Shown here piece after piece: positions 36,236 to 47,621 of a DNA stretch of 64,000 nt; positions within the stretch are counted from its first letter, which is position 1; each line of letters begins with the position of its first letter. This DNA is from Antedon mediterranea (lineage: Eukaryota > Echinodermata > Crinoidea > Comatulida > Antedonidae), in contig NC_092672.1 in NCBI RefSeq assembly GCF_964355755.1, forward strand, positions 33,040,501 through 33,104,500, read 5' to 3'. Under the pieces are notes generated by a model, which ran no database searches, was not told where the DNA came from, and saw only the letters and a list, made by a program, of their open reading frames with translations. The position numbers and the translations under genes are program-made.

Positions 36236-36952
36236 TAAGTATTATTAGTTTCAGGGTCAAATACCAGAAAGGCGTCAGGATCAAAGTCAAAGAATAAAAA
36301 GGTCATGTTATCATTTCTGTGGTAGGGGCTACAGTACCTATTATGAATTTGATATCAAACTCTTACTTTAATTAATATTACTGAACGTCAAATCAAACTA
36401 TGCAATGATAGGCCTACATAACAGTAATCATTTTCGATTTTTGTTTCTACAGAAGCAAATAATGATAAGTTATAATCACACACATGACGTGTAAGTATAG
36501 GCCTGTTTGATCTTAAAATGGGGATAATTAATCAGAGAGAAGTTATTAATTTACGCATCGCAGTGAATTTCAATGCACTTATTCAACGAATTCAGTTTGT
36601 CTAGTAGAGTAGAGATTTTCTAGTTTCTACTGGAGTAAACCTAGACTAATATCAATATCATCAATAGTATTATAATACTTAAAGATTCATTATTGAATGT
36701 AAAAACCAGTAGTTCATATTAGCCGTAAAATTAATAATAAAAACTGATCCAATATGTTACATCTTACACTGCATAATCTTATATTGTTTAGTTTAGCTTT
36801 TATTGTAATCTGAAACATCTCCTTAAAAGTCCTCAACTGTATACAACAAAGAAGCCGTAGACTGATTTAAATCCAGAATAAGATTTTAAGAAAAGACAAA
36901 GTACTGTATGAAACGGATTTTCAGGGAAATAAAGACTTCAATAACCTTTTAA
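36236..36952. other. Intergenic, nothing recognised
   Basis: AT-rich with no supported exon. Confidence 0.4.
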
Positions 36953-37090
36953 AGTTCTGTCTACACTATCAAACTTTATGCGACAACAAAATGTGATGGG
37001 CCCATATGGACATGATGTCATATCACTACTATATTTAAGCATATCACTATCATATTTGGCCACATCAATTAGTTGATAGTGTACAGAGCT
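36953..37090. mobile_element. MITE family D copy 5
   Basis: AGTTCTGTCTACACTATCAA at the left, GTTGATAGTGTACAGAGCT at the right, with the family interior CATATGGACATGATGTCATA. Confidence 0.7.
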
Positions 37091-37730
37091 TAGACCCATA
37101 CAATCCAACACCCCCATTTTGGCCGGGAAACTCCCGAATTTTAGACTTGCCTCCCGGCCAAATATTGTGCTCCTGTTTTTCCACACTGAATTTTGATGTA
37201 CTGTATGTGTGGTTTCCTGCATTAAAATATAACAAAAATGCTATACAATACAAGCAAATTTACGATATTTACGACCATCTGCGATCATAAATTTCTGATT
37301 TCGGATTCCCCTCACACAGCCACCACGCGATAATAGATAGAGGGCGGCGTTGATCTTAAAAAATACCACCTACCATTTTTTAAACTTCAGACCTACAGTA
37401 AGTTTGTAAACCAAGAACAAAATTGCTTTTTACACACTGCTCTACGAAACCAGGCCTAAAGATGCATCCAAGCGTAGTGAAATATCACACTGAAATATCC
37501 AGTCCCCTCCTGGTGGTCATAAATGCAATATTACACTCCCATCTTACATGATAAAATCATTACTCTTATGATAAAACACAGTAATAAAACCATGTTCCTT
37601 TATTTCCTCAAAAGAACCATAAAAGATGGGAACAGCTGTTTTTTAAAGTTTTATTACTATTTCATGATCATGTGACAAATAAGGGTCATGTGACATTGTT
37701 GCTAGTATGCAAGGTACAAACAGATTTATT
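37091..37730. other. Intergenic with a small hairpin
   Basis: GGCCGGGAAACTCCCG and TTGCCTCCCGGCC (37122-37160) form a local inverted repeat. Overlapping minus-strand frames here are not gene-like. Confidence 0.35.
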
Positions 37731-40297
37731 CAGTCGAGACGCAGAGTTGCGTGACCTCGAAATTATCACAATCTCGAAATTTGAATCGCCGCCATTGCTA
37801 CCGGCGATCGAGAGAAAAAAGTTCTGAATTTCCGTGTAAAATTATGAGATTTTATTAACGATTTACAGGGTATTTTGTATTTATAAATAATATTTAAGGG
37901 ATTTTACCTGTATAGAATTCAAAAATTCGATCATATTTAGCCTAGCCAAGTGAAAGTTTGTGGCGACCTTAGCGTAGGCTAGCGGCGACTGGCGTAGTGA
38001 TGAGTAACTTTAGTCGAAAAATATTTAATAACTCACTGAAAATCGTATGAACAGTCACGGATTTTAGGTATATGACGTAAATATATATTCCAAACATTTC
38101 TACCAAAGGAAATCGTTAAACTCTCTTGAAGAAAAAAACGGCTGGATTCGTTTGAGTGAAGCGAATGAATTCTGAAATAGCAGCCATTTTCCGACGAGAG
38201 AAATGACGTAATGGCAATAGCCTTACAGCACCAGACGGCTTAAAATGACGTCATGGCATTAGTCGTAGGGGAACCAGACTGCTTTTAATAAAAACTGTCA
38301 AGGTCCGACTGCATTACAGTATTTATGTGATTTAATTTTAAATTCCATTTATTATTGTTATTAATTAATAAATATTAATTTACAATGCACAATCCATCAC
38401 TGCAATCATCACACCACAAATTCTTCAAAAACTACATAATAAAAATAAAACACAAAGAAGAATTTTTTTAATTTATACTTTATTTTATTTCAACTCATAA
38501 CTGTTGTATGATAAAAATTATCATTAACAAACTATCCTAAAATATACAAAAATGATTCTGGTAGAGTTATAAAACATTAAAAGTGTAATTTTAACTGAAT
38601 GAATCTCTTTGGTATATTTTGGAGAACTGAGAAACATGTAACCTAATACAATTATGCAGCACGAATTTAAACATAAATACGATAACATTTAAAAAGACTA
38701 GATAGAAGTTAAATGCTGATAAAATAAATAAATATATATACTGTAATTATTATGCACTATACAATATTTACACTACCATGATGAAAGCTATACGGCAATA
38801 TAACTGGAACAAATACTGGTTTATAAACTTATTTAAATTAGTTTGGATTAAGTAATTTCCAATAAAATGGAAATTGAATATAAAAACAAAACAGAAACCA
38901 GCCACCTGCTGAAATTTCTTAAATTTTTGTTTTTAAATAGCACCTATATTATTATTATTGAAATTAATCCTAGACAAACAAATCTAATTATTATAATATT
39001 ATTAAATAAAATCAAATATATCATATAGTTCTATAACTTATTTACATAGCACACATATTAAACTTGATATAAATTGGCGTAGTAAATGCACATGAAAGTT
39101 GGTTCACAACAGTAAGCAGACATTCTGGCTTGATACGGTATGCTGACTAATTGAGGTGATCAAACGCTGGCATCCAAACACCTGCAAAATAAAATGAAAA
39201 TATTACAGTATCATTGTATACTTCCTTTATAGGTTTATTTTAGTACATCTGGTGAGCTTGGTACCATCGATTTCTGGCCGAGTGTTGAACACTCCAGCTG
39301 GCCTAGCAACAGCATAATAGCCTGAGCAGGAGCCGGCTGACTGGCTCTTCTCTGACTAGCTGCTAGGCCTAGATAGTATGCTCTACAGCTGGGACTAGGC
39401 CTAGGTGCATATAATAAAAAAAATTACAAATTTAGTTCCAATAGCATAGGGTAATTACTAATACTTATAGTTCAATCCGTACGAAATAACTATATAGGAA
39501 ACTTCTAAACAGATCGGCCTAGCTAGCCCTAGTGGACAGTTGATCCGCCCTACTACTAGTTACAGTAGGCCGGCCCTATTTCTATATACAGACCGAAATC
39601 TCAATGTATTTTATTCAGTTTATAATTACAAATTTCCCCAAAATATAACTTCAAATAACATTATAATTGCGTGATAATCAATAAATAGTCGATCAAAACC
39701 TAATATGTCAAACCAAAGCCCCGTGATTGGTAAAGATTGATCTGTTAAAGCACAGGCGCTATCTACGATATAGCTAAGGAATACATACAAAGATGGCGGC
39801 GGCCCGAAAAAAGTGACTGCTCAACTTGCACTAAATTTTAATAGTTCTCATGAATGAACAGAGCCAAATCTTTCTCAGAATATGTATTATATGTGTATTG
39901 AACACATACTAGAATGTTATTAATTTTGGCTTGTGAAGAAAAAATCGGCTGGTTTGTTTCAAACCAAAACAAACCAGAATCAAAACTTACCTCATGTGAG
40001 CCCTCGACAGCTACGATTTCGAAAAATGGACGCCGATTTAAATGTCCGTCTTTTTATACGAAAAATAGTCGGCGGGAAGATTCTTTCTATATTTGGTAAG
40101 CCTTTACCATATTTGGCAAGTGAATTAGGTTCCTGATTGGTGAAATTTTACTGGATTTCTGAAGGCTCTTCCATGCAAAAATTCATCGCGGTTCGTCGCT
40201 AAGTGTAAACAATTTCTACTTCCTGGTATAAAAATGGCGCATGCGCAGGGGAAAATTAGCGATTTAACGGTCATTTGAGCACTCTGCGTCTCGACTG
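37731..40297. mobile_element. 2.57-kb TIR element with TATT duplication, no transposase
   Basis: CAGTCGAGACGCAGAGT at 37731 is repeated as its exact reverse complement ending at 40297, and TATT lies directly outside both ends (37727-37730, 40298-40301). No frame encodes a transposase. The right part is GC-richer and holds promoter-like and splice-like signals (see 39991-40058). It could be a non-autonomous element that captured host sequence. Confidence 0.6.
39991..40058 (-). promoter_or_regulatory. TATA-like box and splice-donor-like site
   Basis: On the minus strand, TATAAAAA (40058-40051) is followed some 55-60 bases later by ATGAG|GTAAGT, a consensus donor at 39991/39990. A TTTTGCAG acceptor occurs at 39182-39189. 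Joining them gives only MRCLDASV and a stop, so a coding role is doubtful; a non-coding transcript or chance are alternatives. Confidence 0.25.
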
Positions 40298-40530
40298 TAT
40301 TAGAGTAGTAGATAAATTATAGGAGTAAATTTGAGAATATATTTTCAAACTACTGATTATTACTATTTAACATCATTTTCTTATGTTCTTAATTCAATAT
40401 TATTTTTTTCTTGTTTGGGATGACTCTATTCATGGGGCCCTCTATTATGGGGACACTTCTTGTGAAATGAACAGTTTACTACTATAGCCAATCACGATTC
40501 AGGGAACAATCTATTGAGGGATCATCATAT

Positions 40531-41037
40531 TATTACAGGACACCATAATGTTAGGGGACACCATATTATTAGGGGACACCATATTATTAGGGGACACCAT
40601 ACTTTATTATAAGGGGACACCATATTATTACAGGACACCATAATGTTAGGGGACACCATAATGTTAGGGGACACCATAATGTTAGGGGACACCATATTAT
40701 TAGGGGACACCATATTATTAGGGGACACCATATTATTAGGGGACACCATATTATTAGGGGACACCATATTTTATTATAAGGGGACACCATATTATTACAG
40801 GACACCATAATGTTAGGGGACACCATAATGTTAGGGGACACCATATTTTATTATAAGGGGACACCATATTTTATTATAAGGAGACACCATATTATTACAG
40901 GACACCATATTATTACAGGACACCATATTTTATTATAAGGGGACACCATATTATTACAGGACACCATAATGTTAGGGGACACCATATTATTACAGGACAC
41001 CATATTATTACAGGACACCATATTATTACAGGACACC
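40531..41037. repeat. 18-bp minisatellite, GGGGACACCATA core
   Basis: About 28 units of TATTAGGGGACACCATAT type, with three variants (TATTACAGGACACC, AATGTTAGGGGACACC, and a 22-bp TTTATTATAAGGGGACACC) arranged in repeating blocks. The open frames across it are artefacts of an 18-bp period. Confidence 0.95.
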
Positions 41038-41711
41038 TTTATTTACTGTACAGTAATACTACTACTACTAGTATCCAGCATTTGGTCAACCTCTTTCTAC
41101 AGTACAGCGTACATTAATTTACAAAGTACAGTATGATATATTTTAGCTTGGTTTTTATTGAACTCTTATCAATCTGTCCTCATGAAGAATGGAAGCTTTT
41201 TACTGGTTGCAACTGCCTAGGGCATTCCTTATGTTGATGATTATTGTGCAATACGGTAACTTAATAAAGTTTAAATACTTTGATATACAGTACATACTGG
41301 TACTGTTGCACTTTGTATTTTTATTAGTGTATTATTAAAGTGTAGCATGGATGCCATAAGAGTTACAAGATATTAAAATGAATTAAGTATAAAATAAATA
41401 TGAATAAAAAAAACTTTTTGCCTTTTAATGTCAGAATTATTCTACTGTAGTAGTAACTGTTTTACTGCAGTAAGTTGGTTATTTGACCCTTCTAAAAATA
41501 TCTACAGGTATCGTCATTTTGAATATGTATTCTATATTTTTGGGGATATCATTGGTAATTAATTGCAATGGCCATTGGTATCATAAGCTTCTAAACTTCG
41601 AAACAAAATAAAATGATACATGAGTAATTTTTTTGCAGTGTAACGCTCTCAATTCTAGTGAAATTAAAATTCTGAACTCCTTTTGAACTCAAAAGAGCTT
41701 TTCTTCTAGTA
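41038..41711. other. Intergenic, nothing recognised
   Basis: AT-rich with no supported exon. Confidence 0.4.
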
Positions 41712-41765
41712 CAGTCAACTCTCTCAATACTGGACATCCTTTGGGCTAGCCAAATATCTGGTTCA
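41712..41765 (+). repeat. pogo-like left-end fragment
   Basis: ACAGTCAACTCTCTCAATAC and TTTGGGCTAGCCAAATAT match the left end of the element at 2406-2571. The right end is absent. Confidence 0.6.
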
Positions 41766-41989
41766 TGGATTATACCCTTTGTGGAGAGAGGTATTCTGGG
41801 GTAGCACTAACATTTCATTTTGTTTAGCCATTTGGCGAAAGTCAAAATATTTTTTTTAGTCAAATCAGTTTATCTATAGCCAAAATGGCTAAAGTCAAAT
41901 TTTTTTATTTAGCCAAATGAATCGGTTTTTAGCCAAAAATTTAAAATTGTTGAAATATAATGGTAAAAACATTTTAGTCAATTTATCTA

Positions 41990-42711
41990 CGCCGTGGTTA
42001 GGATTCCGGCACCGGAACTCAACTGCCCAGCGTTAAGGAATCCGACACGCTATTGCGCATGCCCAGAGCGAGGTAATCGGCGACTCTATACATATCAACA
42101 GCGATGGATCATTTCATAGCTGCGCCACACGGCGAACTAGCCTAGATGTCTACTAATACAGGATCCACTAATCTAGGCTAGGGCTAACAGTTAGACGTGA
42201 CCAGTGGGTCTATTTATTTTGTAATTAAAAAGTGGTTGCTTCATTCATATATAAACTTCATATCATTATGAATTATATAATTACATGACTAGTTTTATGA
42301 TTTTTCATAACGCATTATACTGTACATAACAACATGCAATCACAAGTTGATTTGTTGACGGCAGCCACCGCGTGGATGTGAAAAAACTGTTCGGGAAGTC
42401 AGGGTCGCAACGCTAAAAGCAGCATTACGATTCTTAGATAGATACTGATACTTATTAATATCATTATAATTATTTTAATGCGTGGCGTAGTCGTATTTTA
42501 ATTATTAATTCATGTATGGCATAGGCCAAGTTTCATCCATCGCTCTCTCGCTCGCGCAACGACTATCTAGGCTACAGTAAATCCCTATAACACTCCGACT
42601 CTCGATGGTGTGGTGTGTTATATAAGTGCAAGCTATGGGCATGCGCAATAGCGTGTCGGATTCCCTAACGGTGGGCAGTTGAGTTCCGGTGCCGGAATCC
42701 TAACCACGGCG
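41990..42711. mobile_element. MULE-like TIR element, 9-bp duplication
   Basis: TIRs of about 75 bp begin CGCCGTGGTTAGGATTCCGG and are nearly perfect (inner part CGACACGCTATTGCGCATGC). ATTTATCTA occurs at 41981-41989 and 42712-42720, a clean 9-bp TSD as made by Mutator-like elements. 722 bp with no transposase, so non-autonomous. Confidence 0.88.
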
Positions 42712-42791
42712 ATTTATCTATGTCAACATGTCTATACACTGTTCCCTGAACGTTTTTGTAAGGCATTGAGATGGAGAACCATGCCTATTAA

Positions 42792-42970
42792 GGGTCTTTC
42801 ACACCTGTTCCAGCACGGTTCCAGTCCGGCGCCGGAAAATCCAATCGAACGTCAATGTTTCGTTTTCACGCGGCTACGAGCATATCGATTGGCGCATAGC
42901 CGCGTGAAAACGAAACATTGATGTTCGATTCGCCGGACCGGAACCGTGCCGGAACAGGTGTGAAAGACCC
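42792..42970. mobile_element. Palindromic TIR element in a TTAA target
   Basis: GGGTCTTTCACACCTGTTCC and its inverse end the element; almost the whole 179 bp folds back on itself (CGTTTTCACGCGGCTA against TAGCCGCGTGAAAACG). TTAA lies at 42788-42791 and 42971-42974, the target of piggyBac- and Kolobok-type transposases. Confidence 0.85.
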
Positions 42971-42974
42971 TTAA

Positions 42975-44144
42975 ATCACTGTATGATTTAAAAAAAAATG
43001 TTTGTATTTGTTTTATTAAGATCAAAACAATTGTTCAAATTGTTTTTAATCATACAGCATTCATACAGTTATCAATTTAATAAGAAACATTTTCTGAAAT
43101 CCCCTGAACGCTATGTTACTTTTGTTTTTTTACGCTTGGCTGGTCATGTTTGTGGATGGCTTCCAGGCGAAAATCGTGTCCTAGACTTCACGGTCACTCA
43201 GCGTCACCGCCGCGCAGCGGGTTAATGTTTTTAATAAATTGGGTATGCTCAAGAGGTGCGAAAGTGCAGTACCGCCCCGCCGGCCTACAAAATTATGTAC
43301 GACGGTATGTCGTATGCTAAAAATATTGAGGAAAATTCCCTCGTATCGTTGTTGAACCTAAGATAATATAAGCCAAAGCACAGAGTACACGTCTTTCCAT
43401 CCCTCAAGGCTGCGCCGAAGCGTTTCTGTCAGGGCGAGAAATTTATACCAGAGGGGGAGTTGTATTTTACAACTCCCTGTTTATACAGTCGTCCCGATTA
43501 TTTATTTACACAACAACACAGAAGCCGAGGAAAGTTTATTACGGGTAAAATATGAAACTACAGGTACATTAAATTGGAAGAGTCTAAAATGCATAACGCA
43601 TAAATTGTTGATTTCGATAAGATTAAGACGTCATTCATCATCGAAGATACTATAATGTTTCTTTTTAATCGGAAAAGTACACCCCTATCGAAAAATAGAC
43701 AATCCCGGTAATTAGCCGACCGTCGGCTATCGTAGTCGTTTGTGCAGCGCACAACACGTGATAGTTTGGGTAGACTTCATCATCCATGTGTCGTGTAACG
43801 TCTGTCTCTCTATGCAGTCTACCTCTGCTATCTCCATCATATTGAAATAACAAAGAGACGCCTGGTACAACAAAACAAGTTGACGAAAAATGGAGCTTGA
43901 AGTAAAACAACGTGATAACGAACAAAATAAATCCTTGGAGATCGAAAAATGGACCTTTTAGTTGGACTTTATGCTTTCGCCAAAATGATTATTTGATTAT
44001 CTATTTTATCATATGACATCGCCAAAATGGCTAAAGTAGCCGTTTTATTTTTTGCCAATCTGGAAACGTTTTCGCCCATGGCGACTTGGCGATCGGCCAG
44101 TGCGAGCCTAGGTATTTAATGAAAATGTATACTTTTAAAGGTAT
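42975..44144. other. Intergenic, nothing firmly recognised
   Basis: GCCAAAATGGCTAAAGT-like words occur near 44020 and again at 41880, on either side of the two elements above, hinting at an older host repeat of about 2.3 kb (about 41800-44110) with diverged ends. Minus-strand frames at 43558-43925 have no motif. Confidence 0.3.
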
Positions 44145-44420
44145 ATCTCGCTCTTCGAGGAAAACGGGCTATTCAGGCCTTGTCTTTTAAGGCGAGTGAG
44201 TGCAATCACTCACCTACAGTAACACACTCCTAAACTATCCTTGAGGAGTGCGATTTACAACACGCCTTAATTTGGTAAACTTCTACACACAAAAATACAA
44301 ACAGCACACCTACAGCACTCCTGAATGTATTGAGGAGTGCAATTTGTAGCACACCTATGATTTTCAAAAGACAAGGCCTGGCTATTGTCTGTTTATCTAG
44401 GTAAGCTGCACGAAATAGAC
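44145..44420 (+). repeat. Family B repeat interrupted by a MITE
   Basis: CTCGCTCTTCGAGGAAAACG at the left and GTCTGTTTATCTAGGTAAGC at the right are the two halves of family B (compare 21722 and 33945). The element at 44174-44380 sits between them. Confidence 0.7.
44174..44380. mobile_element. TIR element with 6-bp duplication (GCTATT)
   Basis: CAGGCCTTGTCTTTT and AAAAGACAAGGCCTG are exact 15-bp ends (allowing the inner boundary). GCTATT occurs at 44168-44173 and 44381-44386. Inside, a block around GGAGTGCGATTTACAACACG is present twice. 207 bp, no ORF. Confidence 0.85.
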
Positions 44421-44929
44421 ATCTGGTTTTCTTAGAAATCTGGTATTTGTAATGTATTTTTAATGGTGAAACAAAAATTTGGGAACCTTGTGGATGAATC
44501 TCAAGAAAAGTATGTTTTTTTTTTGGTTTTCATAAAGTTATATGTCTATTCATATTAGACAGTTATATACCTCTTTGGAAGTACGTACTGTATTTCTAAT
44601 ACAACCTATTGCAAGTAGTAATTGTACAGTTATGTATTTAAACGAAGACGAATTAAATTAAATCAAATCAAGTGTTTATATAGTTTCCAATTAAGTCATG
44701 GCATTTCGATTTGATGATCAAATGTCTAAACATTTTGAAATTAATTGTCAGGAATCTACCTGCAATGCTATTGATTGCTAACCATAAAAGATGATTGATC
44801 GGCATTAATTAAAGTTTAAGCTTTAATTGATTGAAATAAAATGAAAATAGAGACAACCTATTATTACTGTACACTCACTGCTCTGTTTACATTACTGATA
44901 ATACAGTACAACTGCTGCCTATTCAGGGG
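44421..44929. other. Intergenic, nothing recognised
   Basis: AT-rich with no supported exon. Confidence 0.4.
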
Positions 44930-45565
44930 ACACCTCTATTAAGGGTGCACTCTGGTGGGTCCATCATCTGGGACATCATCCCTATTCAATGGAAACCCAT
45001 TATAAAGGAACACTTTGATGAATCTCTCGTTAAGAAACATCTGTATCCAGGGGACACTCCTATTATTAAGGGGACACTTTGGTGGGTCCCTAATTTGGGA
45101 CATTCCTATTCAGGGGACACTCCTATTCGGGGGACACTTTTGTGGTTCCCTCATTTGGGACATCCCTACAGTATTCATTGGAAACCCCTACTATTCTAGG
45201 AGACACTTTGGTGGTTCCCTCGTTTAGGACACTTCTATTCATGGGAAATTTTGGTGGTTCCCTCATTTGGGACAACTCTATTCAGGGGAAAACCCTATTA
45301 AAGGGACACTTTAGTAGTTCCCTCATTTGGGACATCCCTATTCATGGGATACCCCTACTATTCTTAAGGAGACACTTTGGCTGGTCCCTCATTTTAGACA
45401 TGTCTATTCAGGAGACACTTTGGTGGGTCCCTCTTTTGGTAAATACCTATTCAGGGGACACATTGGTGGGTCCCTCATTTTAGACATCTCTATTCAGGGG
45501 ACACTTATGTGGGTCCCTTTTTTGGTAATACCAATTCAGGGGACACCCACTATACACTTTCACAT
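44930..45565. repeat. Degenerate tandem array, GGGGACACTTTGGTGGGTCC core
   Basis: About 12-14 diverged copies of a unit of roughly 40-60 bp containing CTATTCAGGGGACAC, TTGGTGGGTCCCTCATTT and GGGACATC. It is older and more diverged than the neighbouring arrays. Overlapping frames are artefacts. Confidence 0.85.
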
Positions 45566-45599
45566 GAAATGAATAAGATGCGGCAATACAGTATGTTTT

Positions 45600-46855
45600 A
45601 CCACTATGGTCAACCGTATACAGGAGACACACCTATTAAAGGGACACATTTTAAAGTCACAAATGTGTCCATGGTCAACCGTATACAGGAGACACACCTA
45701 TTAAAGGGACACATTTTAAAGTCACAAATGTGTCCATGGTCAACCATATCCAGGAGACACACCTATTAAAGGGACACATTTTTAAGTCACAAATGTGTCC
45801 ATGGTCAACCGTATACAGGAGACACACCTATTAAAAGGACACATTTTAAAGTCACAAATGTGTCCATGGTCAACCATATCCAGGAGACACACCTATTAAA
45901 GGGACACATTTTTAAGTCACAAATGTGTCCATGGTCAACAGTATACAGGAGACACACCTATTAAAGGGACACATTTTTAAGTCACAAATGTGTCCATGGT
46001 CAACCGTATACAGGAGACACACCTATTTAAAAGGGACACATTTTTAAGTCACAAATGTGTCCATGGTCAACCATATCCAGGAGACACACCTATTAAAGGG
46101 ACACATTTTTAAGTCACAAATGTGTCCATGGTCAACCGTATACAGGAGACACACCTATTAAAGGGACACATTTTTAAGTCACAAATGTGTCCATGGTCAA
46201 CCGTATACAGGAGACACACCTATTAAAGGGACACATTTTAAAGTCACAAATGTGTCCATGGTCAACCATATCCAGGAGACACACCTATTAAAGGGACACA
46301 TTTTTAAGTCACAAATGTGTCCATGGTCAACCGTATACAGGAGACACACCTATTTAAAAGGGACACATTTTAAAGTCACAAATGTGTCCATGGTCAACCA
46401 TATCCAGGAGACACACCTATTAAAGGGACACATTTTTAAGTCACAAATGTGTCCATGGTCAACCGTATACAGGAGACACACCTATTTAAAAGGGACACAT
46501 TTTAAAGTCACAAATGTGTCCATGGTCAACCATATCCAGGAGACACACCTATTAAAGGGACACATTTTTAAGTCACAAATGTGTCCATGGTCAACCGTAT
46601 ACAGGAGACACACCTATTAAAGGGACACATTTTTAAGTCACAAATGTGTCCATGGTCAACCGTATACAGGAGACACACCTATTAATTAAAGGGACACATT
46701 TTTAAGTCACAAATGTGTCCATGGTCAACCGTATACAGGTCAGAGACACACCTATTAAAGGGACACATTTTAAAGTCACAAATGTGTCCATGGTCAACCA
46801 TATACCGAAGACACACCTATTAAAGGGACACATTTTTAAGTCACAAATGTGTCCC
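45600..46855. repeat. 65-bp satellite with a hairpin in each unit
   Basis: Nineteen or so head-to-tail units start near 45608, 45673, 45738, 45803 and 45868 (exactly 65 bp apart at first; later units 66-71 bp). Each contains GGACACATTT, a 9-10 nt spacer, and AAATGTGTCC, a perfect 10-bp stem. Two subtypes differ in GTATACAGG versus ATATCCAGG and often alternate. Confidence 0.95.
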
Positions 46856-47049
46856 ATTAATATGGGTTCTAGTTCTACTGTAAAATGACCCTAACTTCTA
46901 ATCTTTAATTTACTCACCTGTGCTATAGCAGCTACACTCTACTAATATACAGTAGCAGCTACACTCTACTATAGCAGCTACAGTACTACAGTACTAGTCG
47001 GCAATAAATAGCAAAATAGCAGCTAACTGTAGTACTAATAGCTGTAGGA
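46856..47049. repeat. Short imperfect repeats (AGCAGCTACACTCTACTA)
   Basis: AGCAGCTACACTCTACTA occurs twice, with related AGCAGCTACAGTACTA pieces nearby. It abuts the left arm of the long-TIR element. Confidence 0.5.
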
Positions 47050-47446
47050 GAAGCTATAGTAGAGCAGTTAATGACATGAGCTGTGCATTTTATTACCAAA
47101 GCATGAAACTTGGCACAAAGTTTCTATAATGTATATAGATTCAAAATATCGGGGGGTGCCAAGTGTCCAACGTCCGGTATGGCGGCCATCTTGATTTCAA
47201 AATGGCCACCATAAAAACAAAAAACGTTCATATCTTGGCAACTATACACATTAGAGACTTAATTCTGGTCTCAAATTGTTCACAAACTATATATTTCTAT
47301 TTGCTCTAATGAAAATTTTCGTCCAAAAATGACCGGAAATGACGTTTCTTTCAGTTTGACCTTTGACCTCGTATTTGTATATCTCTGTAACTACTGGTCA
47401 TTTTCAATCGATTTTGGTGTCATTTTGTTCAGAATAAATACATTTA

Positions 47447-47621
47447 CAGGGAAAATTTTCATTTAAAAATTTTGTTTAGCAATATTGCTAATCAAACTGA
47501 TTTTTAAGTCCAGAAACATAGTTTTGTATTGTATTTTTTGCTACACAATTTTCAAAATGTGTAGCAATAAGGTTGTTTTGTATAGCTTTTTGCTACGCTA
47601 CACTGGCGAAAATGTTCCCTG
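47447..47621. mobile_element. 175-bp TIR element inside the left arm
   Basis: CAGGGAAAATTTTC and GAAAATGTTCCCTG ends are flanked by ATTTA at 47442-47446 and 47622-47626. The right arm has an uninterrupted copy of the site (TAAAT at 50911-50915, minus sense), which is the empty allele. Confidence 0.88.

Noticed and set aside
39181-39995. Two-exon minus-strand coding gene within the TIR element
   Set aside because: Joining the only good donor and acceptor gives eight codons. Retained only as a possible non-coding transcript.
40525-41036. Minus-strand MVSPNN-type repeat frames
   Set aside because: Products of the 18-bp array; shifts at the 22-bp variants break every frame.
45015-46620. Plus-strand frames of 70-122 codons through the 65-bp satellite
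   Set aside because: They follow the repeat units, with frame shifts at unit length changes. No homology or signals.
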